Source of the DNA: Falciphora oryzae
Taxonomy: Eukaryota; Ascomycota; Sordariomycetes; Magnaporthales; Magnaporthaceae
Length of the DNA stretch: 64,000 nucleotides
Direction of reading: 5' to 3'
Assembly (NCBI GenBank): GCA_000733355.1
Contig: JNVV01000046.1
Coordinates: 108,915 to 172,914, forward strand
Below, in pieces: positions 42,710 to 53,164 of this stretch. Made by a program: the position numbers and the translations under genes. The first letter of the stretch is position 1. The number at the start of each line of letters is the position of its first letter. The notes beneath the pieces were generated by a model that saw nothing but the letters and a program-made list of their open reading frames with translations, had not been told where the DNA came from and made no database searches.

Positions 42710-43234
42710 CTATCCATCTCGATCTCGTCCCCACCGTAGATCTGGCCGGGGGCCAGGGCTGGCGGGCCGGGGGCTGGCAAGGCCGAAGCCGAAGATGCCG
42801 GCGACGCTGCTGTCGACGCTGAAGTTGTCGAGGACGTCGTCGTCGCCGACCAGGCCGGATTCGAGGTCGGGCTGGGGGTGGCCGAGGGCATTGGCATCGC
42901 TAGTGTTGGCCAATGTCCCCCGACCACGCCCCTCGCAGCAGCAGCAGCAGCAGTGGGCCAGGCCCCGAAGATAGACCCAGACGAAGTCGAGGAAGACGCG
43001 CAGCAGGTTGCGCAGGCGAAGGCCGAGGCGCCTAGCGCGTGAGTCCGGGACGGGGGAGGGCAGGCGCCAGATCTCCCGAAGGAACCACTTCTGAAGGAGG
43101 GGGCCGACCGGCGTCTCCTTGAGCACCCAGGGCCAAGTCTGGGTCAAGGCCAAGGCGGCCAAAAGGGTCACAGGGACCGCCAGGATGGTGACGATGGCCT
43201 GGATGGCCTGAAGGACTTCCAGCCAAAATGCCAT
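42710..43234 (-). CDS. Small W-rich membrane protein of unknown function
   Basis: Start chosen at Met 43234 (MAFWLEVLQAIQAIVTILAVP), because a decayed relative at 51339 begins the same way. The 174-residue protein has one or two hydrophobic helices (residues about 5-30: VLQAIQAIVTILAVPVTLLAALAL), a conserved KWFLREIWRLPSPVPDSRARRLGLRLRNLLRVFL block, and a six-Cys cluster (HCCCCCCEGRG, about 96-107) that could be lipidated and is encoded by a CAG/GCA-type repeat. The C-terminal tail is acidic, then Pro/Gly-rich. No known family. It is preceded by a partly duplicated upstream block. Confidence 0.55.
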   Translation of the reverse strand: MAFWLEVLQAIQAIVTILAVPVTLLAALALTQTWPWVLKETPVGPLLQKWFLREIWRLPSPVPDSRARRLGLRLRNLLRVFLDFVWVYLRGLAHCCCCCCEGRGRGTLANTSDANALGHPQPDLESGLVGDDDVLDNFSVDSSVAGIFGFGLASPRPASPGPRPDLRWGRDRDG

Positions 43235-44312
43235 TGCGGCTGCGGTGGCGGTGGTGGTTTTCTCTTGCGTTTTCTGTTCTTGTTTACGGTCAGCAGTATA
43301 CCCATAGGCCTCGTGCGCGCTGGTCCGGAAGAGCAAACGGAAAAGAATCATCGCTGAAAATTTTGCCAGGGTTTTCTTCACTTCTTCCCTAGAGCGTTCC
43401 TGCCGCAAATACCTCCTTCCATCACCAAGATCGAGAAGGAGCACAGGGGAAAAGACTCCCACCAAAGCAGGGGTTAGGCTGTCCCGCCTTCGTTCCTGCC
43501 CCTGAATGGCAAAGCTCCCATTACGGAAACCATCATGCACCCGCAGACGCCGGATGGCCCCTGCTGCAGCCACCATGGAGTCAAAAGCACCAAAGCCATC
43601 GCCAGCACCTTGCGGATTCCCCTGACTCTGCTGTGCGCCATAACGCGGTATTAGTCAAGATGGGGGGCTGCGGCGGCGGCGGCGGCGGCTTTGTTTTTCT
43701 GTTTTCTGTCCTTGTCAGTAGTTAGCAGTATGACGGAATGTCTCGTATGCGCTGGTTCAACCAGAGAGCAAAAAGGGATTTGGCGGTGGTTTTGTATGGG
43801 ATTTACATCATGATCTTCGAGGGCCTTCCATTCTTTCCGGATTCTTGTTCTTTTTCCTGTTCTTTTTCCTGTTCTTTTCCTTCTCTCCTGCAACAAGTAG
43901 CTTGCTTTCGGGCTTTGCAAGTTCCGAACTGCCAAGCTCTGGGTGATCTTGCACACCAGAGAGCCAATCGCACTCGAATTGGAAAACAATAGCATCTATA
44001 AGCTCCGTCTGACATTTTGTGCGCTTCGTGGAACCCGTGAACTGTTGCCCTTCTTCGGACTGGCGTCTTGGCAGAAAGATTCAACTTTGAACGGCAGGCG
44101 ACGAGGTCAGCACTAAAGAAGAAGTGTGCCTTGAGCTCCCGAATCCGTCAATAATCTCCAGATGGTGCATTAGAAAGAACGGAGCGATGTGGGAGGCAGA
44201 CGGGCATAAATTCGGACGCCTCCTGGCCTCGACGGCCTCCTCAGCCCCCAACCCAAGCCAGCACTAGCTACGAAGAAGCACCGTCGGTTTTGGATTACAC
44301 GCTCTTCCAAAT
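43235..44312. other. Intergenic with a partial upstream duplication and CGG repeat
   Basis: About 43240-43360 and 43670-43800 share similar sequence (listed under findings). A CGG trinucleotide run lies at about 43669-43689. No gene recognised. Confidence 0.5.
43669..43689. repeat. CGG trinucleotide repeat
   Basis: About seven CGG units directly upstream of the duplicated block. Confidence 0.8.
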
Positions 44313-45951
44313 ATGCACACTCTCGCCCACCTTCTCCCCGCCGTCCTGCTTGCCTCGCCGGCGGCGCGCTGGCAGACCTTCAGTACCGATCGCGGCCGGA
44401 CCTGGCACCCCCCGCGGCTCAACATCACCATCCCCGCGACGGCCGCCGTCTTCCCGGGCTACATCTTCGTGGCCCCTACGGCGGAGGCCCGGACCCAAGC
44501 ATATTCCCGGAGCGGCCGACCGCGTACATCCTACGCGACGACGGCGACGTCGTGTGGTCGGGCACGACAGGGCCTCTCGCAGGACAGACTGCGTGCTTCA
44601 GGTCTACACGCTACGGTGGCAAGCCCGCGCTGCGGGCGCTCCAAGGGTATAACATACCCGGTCAGGGGCGCGGTCTCGGTGCTCCTGTGCTGCTGGATCA
44701 GTCATACCGGGCGTTCAAGCAGATCTCGACCCGCTCGCCGTTGATCCTCGACCCTCACGAGGTCGAGATTGTGGACGAGAAGACGGCGCTTGTTATCAGT
44801 TACCATCCCACGCTGTACGACCTGACGCCTTTTGGGGGCAGGGAGAACCAGACGTGGATTTTGGAGTCCATATTCCAAGGTGCTTTGACTCCTAGACGTG
44901 GTAGTGATGCATGATCTGACAGTTACTCACAGAGGTCGACATCGAGACTGGCAACGTCCTTTTCGAGGCGCATTCTCTAGACTTTTCTAGCCCTGCCGGT
45001 AAGCTTTCCACTCAGCTCTAGCCCCTGATCTACAACGCTAACATCTCAAAGACAGCAGAGTTCCCATTACAGGCACCAGCGCCGTCGATTCGTGGGACTA
45101 CATCCACATCAACAGTGTCGGCAAGGATGACCAGGGGGACTACCTGGTCTCAGAGCGCAGCACCCTAGCTTTGTACAAGGTATCCGGCCGCGACGGCTTC
45201 CTGATGTGGCAGCTCAGCGGCGCCGCTCCGACTTTTCCATCCCCGATTCGGCCCGTTTCGGCTACCAGCATGACGCCCGTTTCGTCTCGCGGTCCGGTGA
45301 CATTGAGCTCGTCTCCATGTTCGACAACAGCGCTGGCGGCCCCGACCCGTCCCAGGACACCGACGCGTCGCGCGCCCGCGTGCTGCGCCTCAACCACAGC
45401 AGCTTAACGGCGGAGGAGGTGCAGACGCTGAGGTCGCCGAACCGGCTGGTCGCGCGCTCACAGGGCAGCCACCAGATCCTGGCCAACGGTAACCACTTTG
45501 TCAATTGGGGCCAGGCGGGCGCCGCGACCGAGTTTGGCCCGGAGGGGAATCCCATCTTCAACGCCTTCCTCGATTCGGGACGCCGGGCGACTGTTGCGAT
45601 GAGCTATAGGGCGTACCGCTTCGAATGGGAGGGCCAGCCGACCGAAACTCCAGCCGTCGCCGCGCTGGGGGCTCCCGACACTCCGGGGAACATCATGGTG
45701 TACGCGTCGTAGAACGGAGATACATCGACGCGCGCCTGGAGATTCCATGGGTCCGCCAGCAAGCCAGCTTTTGGTGCGGCCAACGCCGCCGGATCTCTGC
45801 TTGGCGAGGTAACGAAGACATCTTTCGAGACGCGACTGGGCGTTTCTGGCGGTAACCACACCTACTTTGCTGCCGAGGCTCTTGATAGTTCTGGGAGGGT
45901 CATTGGTCTCTCGGGGTCGCGAAGGTGACCGTGGACCGAGCCATGGCGTGA
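44313..45951 (+). pseudogene. Arylsulfotransferase-like (ASST, PF14269-type) pseudogene
   Basis: Fragments of a secreted fungal arylsulfotransferase-like protein lie in order but in different frames. A signal-like start (MHTLAHLLPAVLLASPAA) leads to PPRLNITIPATAAVFPGYIFVAP; a one-base loss near 44477 shifts to the frame with TAYILRDDGDVVWSGTTGPL and AYRAFKQIST. Two introns (about 44880-44932 and 45001-45053, with GT...AG ends) then give WDYIHINSVGKDDQGDYLVSERS. A second shift near 45216-45226 leads to RFGYQHDARF, GNHFVNWGQAG and GNIMVYAS. The next codon is TAG at 45710-45712 where the family has Trp, after which the frame continues (NGDTSTRAWRFHG) and shifts once more near 45925. At least three frameshifts and one nonsense codon mark it as dead. 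Confidence 0.8.
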
Positions 45952-46273
45952 AGATTCCCAAAGGCCGCCCGCCTGACACTTGATGCAGTTGCTGAACAAT
46001 TGTGTACACGCATGGATCGTCCTAGATATCAGTAATAGCGCTTTTTACGTCTTTTCGAACCTCCTTGGGAATCGTGTAAGCCGACATGGAAAAAACGAAG
46101 CCCGCCAGGCTTAGCTTCTCCGAGATCGGACAGGGGTTATGGTGTGCTGAAAAAAAAAAAAAAAATACAGCGATGCCGAGCGCTGAGTCGCATATTGCAC
46201 GCTAGAAACCACGGGTGACATCGCAACATCCATCCATCCACATGCCTAAAATTTCGAGAGCAAAGAAAGAAAA
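45952..46273. other. Intergenic with poly-A tract
   Basis: Sixteen A bases at 46150-46165; otherwise the promoter of the methyltransferase gene. Confidence 0.6.
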
Positions 46274-47439
46274 ATGGCAAACATCAAGATCCTCGACGGT
46301 GGCCTGGGCACCTCGCTCGAAGACAAGTACGGCGTCAAGTTCGACCACTCGCGGCCGCTCTGGTCCTCGGACCTGCTAGTGTCGGACCCCGCCACGCTGC
46401 TATCGTGCCAGCGCGACTTTGCGGCCGCGGGCGCCGACGTCGTGCTGACGGCCACGTATCAGGTCTCGCTCGAGGGGTTCGCCGGCACGCGGACTCCCGA
46501 CTTCCCCGCCGGCATCCCCGCCTCGGCCGTCCCGCCCTTCCTCAAGACGGCCGTCGACGTGGCCGAGCAGGCTGCCAGTGGCAGCGGTGCGGCGCTGGCG
46601 CTCAGCTGCGGGCCCTATGGCGCCTGCATGGTACCCGGGCAGGAGTACTCGGGGCGGTACGACGGTGCGCACGACGACGAGGCGGCGCTGGAGGCGTGGC
46701 ACCTCGAGCGCTTGCAGCTGTATGACGAGTCGTTTCTTGTGCCGTCGTCCCCTGCTGGGCCTCGTCGCCGGCTGCAGTACGTCACCTTTGAGACGCTGCC
46801 GCGGCTGGACGAGATACGGGCTGTCAGGAAGGCGTTCTTATCAGCGACGCATCCAGGCACTGCTTTCCCTGGCGGAGCGTTTCCAGACAGGTTCTGGATC
46901 GCTTGTGTCTTCCCTGGTGACGACGAGAAGCTGCCAGACGGGAGCAGCGTGGGCCAGGCCGTTGAGGCAATGCTTGGGCCCCTGATAGCCGAGGACGGCT
47001 CATCGCTGGACGAGATACGCAGCAGACCATGGGGGATCGGGATCAACTGCACCAAGCTTCACAAGCTCGCGGGGCTGGTCAGGAGATTCGAGGACGCCGT
47101 CACCGAGCTAATGCGGCGAGGAGTGGTCAAGGAGGCGCCTGCCTTGGTGCTATATCCAGATGGGACTAGCGGGGAGGTGTACGACACGACAACGAAGAAA
47201 TGGGAGATGCCTGCAGGGTCCGAGAGCGACGGAGTACCCAAGGTGGGTGCTTTTCTGGTTTTTCTTTTTGCGCAGATCTTGCTAACAAAAACACACAGGT
47301 TCCCTGGGAGGTCAGACTCGCAGAGATAGTTCAGGGGGCGAAGGATAGAGGGGTCTTCACCTCATTTCTGGTTGGTGGCTGTTGCAAAGCAAATCACGAG
47401 AATATCAAGGACTTGAGGAGCCATTTGATATCTGGGTAA
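46274..47439 (+). CDS. Homocysteine S-methyltransferase (Mht1/Sam4 family)
   Basis: Exons 46274-47242 and 47299-47439 give 369 residues across a 56-nt intron (47243-47298, GTGGGT...CACACAG, branch TTGCTAAC) in phase 0. The enzyme transfers a methyl group from S-methylmethionine or S-adenosylmethionine to homocysteine, giving methionine. Key features are the N-terminal ILDGGLGTSLE, ADVVLTATYQVS, the mid-protein FETLPRLDEIRAVRKA, the zinc ligand Cys in GIGINCTKLHKL, and the C-terminal VGGCCKANHENIKDLR with the Cys-Cys pair that completes the metal site. Exon 2 supplies that last motif, confirming the splice. The protein appears intact. Confidence 0.9.
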
Positions 47440-47684
47440 GAGGGGTAGCCAGTACTACACCGGCACCCTTCGGACTGGCCAGGAACGTCCAATGCACTGT
47501 GGAAGTGATCAGGAAGTGAGCACAGTCTGAGAGGCTGCCACTTTCAGGCTGGGACGGTGGCAGCTTTTTTGTATGTTTTGTGCGTCCAATATCTTTGGTT
47601 CACGACCGGCCAAACTTGATATCCCACAACGACCTTGCTTCTCCGACAACCCCCATCACAGCCTCACTCGCAACTCCAACCATC

Positions 47685-48846
47685 ATGACTAGTGATGACG
47701 AGGGCAACTCTGCCAGGCCCGACACTGATCTCCTCGAGATCTTGATCCGGCCTGGCCCTCCACCGGACTGCCTGGACAACCTGTAAATAGTTCATCTCCC
47801 CACCTCTCAACCTGGCATACTGACCGAAGTAGCCAAATCATCAACAAGCAGACCTGGGAGGCCTTCATCCGCCACGTCTGCCACCAGATCAGCCTGGGCC
47901 CCGTCATGGAGGGCTTGGTCATGGTTCACAGCGAGCGCGACCTGGCCGAGGTCGTCGCCGCCAAGCTCGACTTCTGCCACGACAAGCTCACGAGCGACAA
48001 GTTCCAATTCACCGCCGACGCCACCGGTGTAGTGTCGTCCCGCCCCAAGGTCCAGTCCACCCGCGCTGCTCTGGCCTTTGTTACCATGCTACCCTCTCTG
48101 CAGAGTCTGCGCTGCCTCATTGACGGCGGTCTGTGTATCAACACGCTGAGCCACACGACCGAGGAGATCGCCGTCCTCCTCGGCGGTTCCTTGGAGGCAG
48201 ACAACAAACCCATCGTGACCCAGTCGCTGGTTACCCTTACTTGGATGGGCATTTCTGTCTGGGCTCTGCTCTACAGCGTCTTCAAGGGAAGTGCCAGAGC
48301 CTAGAATTTATCTTGAGCTTATTCTAACATCTCCGTCTCCAGGCCTACGACAACGGCTCATCCACTGTCGAGATTGTCCACTTCTGCAGGTTCATCACCC
48401 ACATGGGCACCACACTGACCTTCATCCGGGCCTGCATCCAAAAGGATACCCTGACCTTCGCGCAGCTCCTCCCCGACTTCCCCACCCAGATCATCCTGGG
48501 CCTCTGCCAGCTCTGCGTCGACCTGATTGCTCTCCGACAGCATAGTCTGGCTCAGGAAGTCACACCCGCGTCCGCCGACCCTCCGACATTCACCGGACTT
48601 CTGAGGGCTTTCCAGGCCGATCTGGACAACATTGCGCAGCAAGCTGAGCGGATGGTGTCCCTCAACCCTGCTCCCCCAATGCTGGATTTTCCCCTGATGC
48701 CAGCACTAGGGGATGCTGCGATGCTAGCACAGGAGGATGTTGTGAAGCTAGCAGAGGAGGATGGAGCGATGCCGGCGCAGAAGGATGCTCCGATGTCAGT
48801 GCAGGGGAATGATGATGTAACACCGCCCCTCGACAACGGGGCCTAG
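47685..48846 (+). CDS. Unknown protein A of a tandem pair; second intron has a GG donor
   Basis: Exons 47685-47782, 47833-48286 and 48343-48846 would give 351 residues. Intron 1 (50 nt, GTAAAT...AGTAG) is standard. Intron 2 (48287-48342, branch TTCTAAC, acceptor TCCAG) must start at GGAAGT to keep the frame and to match the intron position in neighbour B, so the donor appears mutated from GT to GG. If it is not spliced, translation stops at 48302-48304 after five more codons. Features are a WEAFIRHVCHQI segment, RAALAFVTMLPSLQSLRCLI, WMGISVWALLYSVFK just before intron 2, and a C-terminal acidic repeat of the type (A/M)(L/P)AQEDxxxLAEED. No domain is recognised. Homology with gene B is by W and hydrophobic pattern and by intron phases. 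Confidence 0.55.
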
Positions 48847-49589
48847 GCCTGCCAGCCCGAACACCTCGCCATGAGCGGCTCGGCCAAGTTTATATCAGAC
48901 TGTTGAGGGCGCGGCATTCTGGCACGCACACGAAGGATAAGGCGCTCGCAACAAGGAAACATACCTGTCCTGCTGCGGCAAGGAAACAGGAGGTTCTACA
49001 GGCTTCTTTTAGGTATTAGTTATTGACCTGAGGCTTCTTGGGTTTTCCACCAACCATGTAACGGCTTTAGCTCCCATTAGAGCAGACTGTCAATCCAAGA
49101 CTATGTGCCATTAAGATATTCCACTTAATCCCGTGATTTTATGATGCTTTCCACTCCCTGCAGAATCCCGTACACGAGGGGCCCAATGCGGCAAGCATCA
49201 AGCGGACAATGTCTCCACAAGCCAAGGCACGCTGCCGCTATCAACAAAGATACTGAAATGTTGTGGAAGGGCATATGCAGCGGAACCGGGCAGTTGCAGG
49301 ACACGTCACCGACAAAGGGTAGTCCGGGTCGATGCCTAGATGTGAGAAAACGGGACTTAACGAAGGCCCCGGACGATTCTCGCTGCCAATGGGCCGGAGC
49401 ATAGCCAAAGCGAAGCTGCTCGCTTCTACCAGTCCTTCATTTTGTCTTCTTTTCTGTCTTTAAATACGTATTTCTCCTTCAACTCTTGCCCCGATACCCT
49501 CCCTCTAAGCCAGCTTACCCATCAGCTCTGACGGAGCTTCCCTACCAGAACCCATCGCAATGAACTAGCTCTTCACCCCAACCACCATC
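48847..49589. other. Intergenic between the tandem pair
   Basis: Promoter of gene B. The open frame 49141-49404 has no support. Confidence 0.5.
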
Positions 49590-50968
49590 ATGTCCGGCCT
49601 CCCTAGAGCTTCCTACGACCCCGAGTTCGACCCTCTCCTGGCACTGAAGCACCTCCAGGCCCCCAACCCTGAAGATGGCAATTTTGACCGTCGAGTGCCC
49701 TCGCGCAACCTCAACAGCACGTAAGTTGAAGCAAAGAGAGGCTCCCAACCCAAGCGACTGACGTATGGACGACTCCTAGCAACTCGCACCACCTCCAGAC
49801 CTGGGAAGCCCTCGTCCACCACACCTGCGCAACACTGGGCCGGGACCACGCCCGCAAGGACCTTGTGTCAGTCAACTCTCTAGCCTCGCTGGCCACCCTC
49901 GTGTCACACCTCGGCATCCAGCGCACCTCGTCCCGGGCCGCACTCGTGCTCCTCTCGACGGCGCCATCTCTCAAGTACCTTGACGATCTGCTGAGCTCGT
50001 TGCAGCACGACGTCCCCAGCCCTGACTCTCCTGTCACCTGGGCCGCTGAAGACGAAAACCGCCTGGCCCTCCTCGAGCGCCAACTCCGCGGCCGCCAGTC
50101 TCCGCCCTCTCCAGTGGCGAGATACACACCGAGGCAGACGTCTCCGTACGAAAGCACCCAGCGCGTGCGCAGCGAGTGTGACGGGTGCGTAGAAGATGAT
50201 CCAGGCTACTGCCGCTTAGCCGGGTGCGGCAGGGAGCTCGACGAAATGGACAAGCCGGGCTGGAACATCATCTGGGGTCTGCTTTTCAGCGTTTCCGAGG
50301 TAGGATTGATCTTTCAATCTCGTAAGAGACGGCCAAACTTGACTGACTCTCCCGCCTTCTGATTCTCCACCCAGTGCTCCAAAAGCAACGACATTGTACA
50401 GCTCTGCAAATCCCTGCAGCGCATGTGCAACAAGATCGCGGTCGTGAACCGCTACGTCGCGCACCAGGGCGGCTGCCGCTACTGCGACGCAATGATGGAC
50501 ATGGATCCGCGTGCCCTCGTCGTCAGCGGCCTGGCTGCTCTTCTGGTCGGCCTCATCGCGGCGGGGCGCGGAACCCCGGTTGCGCCTCTGTTCGAGCGCA
50601 GCCTGGCCAGCTTTGAGCAGGAGGTCGAGACCACTGCGGCCCGCGCGTCCACGCTCCTGATGGCAGATATCGCGGAAGGGCCTACACCCAACAATTGTCT
50701 CCTTCCTAGAGTCTGCCCTGGATGTGGATGCACCCAGGCCGAGGGCGATCAGAGGTCAGACGCCGGCAGTCGGTCCCGTTCGGGCACGTCAAGCCCTCGT
50801 GACGAGCCGCTTTCACCATCAGACGAACCTTTCTCATCATCTGCTGATGCATGGCAACTCACTGGAGCCGGAAGCCTGCGGTCGTGCAATTTACAATTTC
50901 CACATATTAAGAACATGGATGGGACTGCAGGCTTTCATTTAGGGACGGGCCAGTGTACCCGATTCTGA
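49590..50968 (+). CDS. Unknown protein B of a tandem pair
   Basis: Exons 49590-49720, 49780-50299 and 50375-50968 give 414 residues. Introns are 59 nt (49721-49779, GTAAGT...CCTAG, phase 2) and 75 nt (50300-50374, GTAGGA...CCCAG, phase 0), the same phases and positions as in gene A. Shared features with A are NxxxLQTWEALVHHTC at the start of exon 2, SRAALVLLSTAPSLKYLDDL, and GWNIIWGLLFSVSE just before intron 2. Distinct to B are Cys-containing CDGCVEDDPGYCRLAGCG, CRYCDAMMDMDP, one hydrophobic segment (RALVVSGLAALLVGLIAAG) and PRVCPGCGCTQ near the C-terminus. Paired Cys suggest metal binding; function unknown. Confidence 0.7.
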
Positions 50969-51338
50969 AGGAACGAAGGCGTAAACTAAAGGCCATTGCT
51001 ATGGAGGTGTCATCAAGCATACAAGCAAACGGCACATAGGAACCAGTCTTGGGATTGGTAGCCTTCGGGGAGAGGAATGGCACGGAATTTGGAAAGAGAG
51101 ATTGGGGCCAAATTCCGTTCGAGGAAAGCACGAACGAAGGGCCTACCCAGGTACCTAGGTAGCACGGTACCTATGTGGGGGCAAACACACACTCAAACTC
51201 GAGCAAAATCCCAGCGATGATTCTTTTCCGTTCATCGCTTTTCCGAACCAGCGCACAGAAGTCCTTTGGGCCATACTGCTAACCACAAAAACCAGAAGAC
51301 ACAAGAACAAACCGCCGCCGCCGCCGCAGCCAGCCAGA
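50969..51338. other. Short intergenic region
   Basis: Nothing recognised besides a CCGCCG-type run just before 51339. Confidence 0.5.
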
Positions 51339-51606
51339 ATGGAATTCTGGATGGCCGTGATCGAGGGCCATCAAGGCCATCGTGCTCGTCCTGAGCCTGG
51401 CGGGCGTCGTGCTCGCGGCCTTGGCCCACGCCCGGTGGCTCGATGAGAACGGCCCAGCCATCCAGGCCTGGTGGATACGGGAGGTTTGGGTTGCCCCGGG
51501 GCCCGCCCCGGCCGACCCCGCCGAGCGCGGCGCCATCTACGCGCGCAACCTGCTGCGCGCCCTGCTCGGCCTCGCCTGCGGTTTCTTTCGGCGTGGCCGA
51601 ATTTAA
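51339..51606 (+). pseudogene. Decayed relative of the W-rich membrane protein at 42710-43234
   Basis: Begins MEFWMAVIE; then one extra G in GGG (51365-51367) shifts the frame, after which a coherent match resumes: AIKAIVLVLSLAGVVLAALA, WWIREVWVAPGPAPADPAERGAIYARNLLRALLGL. This corresponds to the REIW...P.P...RxLRNLLR block of the gene at 42710-43234. It stops at TAA 51604-51606. The match is partial, the C-terminal Cys cluster is absent, and the downstream sequence repeats part of it. Confidence 0.6.
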
Positions 51607-51735
51607 ATCCGTTCAGGGTCGACGGCTTCCGCCATCCAGGCGTGGTGGATGCGGGAGGTTTGGGTTGCCCCGGACCCCGCCCCAGCCAACGCCGACGAAC
51701 GCGGCGCCATTTACGCGCGCAACCTGCTACGGCCC
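51459..51735 (+). repeat. Direct repeat of about 100 bp (units 51459-51560 and 51632-51731)
   Basis: Two near-identical units encode AIQAWW(I/M)REVWVAP(G/D)PAPA...ERGAIYARNLLR, in the same direction, 173 bp apart. Unit 2 differs by substitutions of which several are transitions. Unit 2 runs straight into a chitinase remnant. Confidence 0.8.
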
Positions 51736-52010
51736 ACGACCGTGCCCATATCGATTGGGAGTATCCCGGTGCCCCGGACCATGCCGGCAAGCAAGAATGA
51801 CACCGGAAACATGGTCCTCCTCTTTGACATCCGCCGTACCTTTGACGGCAGCGGCTCCCACTCCGAGCCCACATGGATGGCGCCGTAATCTTACTGGTAA
51901 CTGCGCTGATTCGACATCCCAGGGCCCATGCAGCGCACCGACTAGGCGAGCCTCATTCCGTACGACCTGCACGAGGACTGGGATAAGACAAGACGAGCTC
52001 CATCAAAAAC
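51735..52010 (+). pseudogene. GH18 chitinase remnant
   Basis: The sequence encodes IDWEYPG at about 51748-51770, the catalytic-strand hallmark of glycoside hydrolase family 18 (DGIDIDWEYP), and then, in a shifted frame, IRRTFDGSG and, interrupted by several stop codons, a FDIPGPM and a YDLH segment that correspond to the later part of the same catalytic domain. Stops fall where the family has Trp or Tyr (TGA, TAG), consistent with G-to-A changes. No complete gene exists here. Confidence 0.65.
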
Positions 52011-52546
52011 CCAGTACTCGACTTTCTGAGCACACAGATGCGCTACCAGTTTCAACAGCCGCTCGGCCGAGGCCTGGCAGACAGCCATTCAAGCTAGGTC
52101 TTCTAGAGGAACTGGGTTCCGAAGGGCGTGCCTACAGCAGCCCACGACCATTATGGGGCCCGCGTAGGATCTAGCCGTGCCCTGGGACGGCGTTGCCCGA
52201 TGATTCGCATCATATCACGCGCCGGGTTCCGTCTCCTAGCCAATGAGGTACTCGCGGCCGCGCCGACGACAAAGCCGCTTTCTGGGCCCGGCGACCTCGG
52301 CGGCTTCCGCGTCTACTGGCAGATTCACGGGACAATCGTGGCCTTCATGGCACAACGACGGTTCATCAGATGGCGGGTGGTACCAGGTCGACAGTGTGGG
52401 TCAGGCAGCAGCAGCTGAGGTGGACGTCGCTGACGCCGGCCTTCGCTGGCTAGCTAGCAACACTGTATATTTCACCATCCACCACATCCCGACTTGGTCA
52501 ATCTTTCCTTTAGAAAGTAACACGGTTCTAGCCCACCACTGCCAAA
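52011..52546. other. Spacer after the chitinase remnant
   Basis: No recognisable gene. Parts may be further chitinase debris. The end is the leader of the next gene. Confidence 0.4.
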
Positions 52547-53164
52547 ATGACCATCACCGAACTGGCCCTCCTCCGCCTTTCCCCACAGGAAACTCTCGCC
52601 ACCATGCGGCCCTTTCTACAGCGCGTCAAAAACGCCACTGAGGCCTGGACCCGCCGCCCCGACACCGTACGCTACTTCCAGCAAGACGACGATGCTCGCA
52701 ACATCTACCTCTTCGGCCAATGGGCCAGCCTCTCCGAGCACATGGACGGCTTCATACCCTCGGCAGGCAACCAGGCGCTGCTCCAGGAGGGCGCGGGCCG
52801 GTTCACCCTTGAGGCCTTCCTGCACTTCGAGGCCGAGATGCCGCCGCGAGGCGATCCTGGCACTGGCATTTGCATCGTCAGGAACATTTGCAAGCAGGGG
52901 GCGCGAGAGGCGGGATTCGGACAAGAGATGGAGAAGAAGGCGGGCTTGACGGGGCTCGTGGGCCATGGGACGCTGCCTGTCACGGGGTGGAGGGTGGATG
53001 TTCCCGGAGATGAGACAATGGAGGAGTTTGCGATTTGCGGGTGGACAGCGGACGGGCAGCGCCTTGGGGCTCACGGGACGGACGCTTTCCGCCAATATCA
53101 CGCTGCTGTACGGGATTGGGTGGACAAAGTCGAGGTTAAGCACGCGCTCGAGATCAGTGTCTGA
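52547..53164 (+). CDS. ABM-like (antibiotic biosynthesis monooxygenase-type, dimeric alpha/beta barrel) protein
   Basis: A single-exon, 205-residue protein without signal peptide. The N-terminal part (TLATMRPFLQRVKNATEAW...VRYFQQDDDARNIYLFGQWASLSEHMDGF) has the pattern of ABM/ferredoxin-like folds, with the W-x5-H at the end of the strand, and the C-terminal half (WRVDVPGDETMEEFAICGWTADGQRLGAHG) looks like a second, weaker copy. Members of this fold include small monooxygenases and heme-binding or stress proteins; the specific activity cannot be told. Frame intact in a region of broken genes. Confidence 0.65.
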   Translation: MTITELALLRLSPQETLATMRPFLQRVKNATEAWTRRPDTVRYFQQDDDARNIYLFGQWASLSEHMDGFIPSAGNQALLQEGAGRFTLEAFLHFEAEMPPRGDPGTGICIVRNICKQGAREAGFGQEMEKKAGLTGLVGHGTLPVTGWRVDVPGDETMEEFAICGWTADGQRLGAHGTDAFRQYHAAVRDWVDKVEVKHALEISV

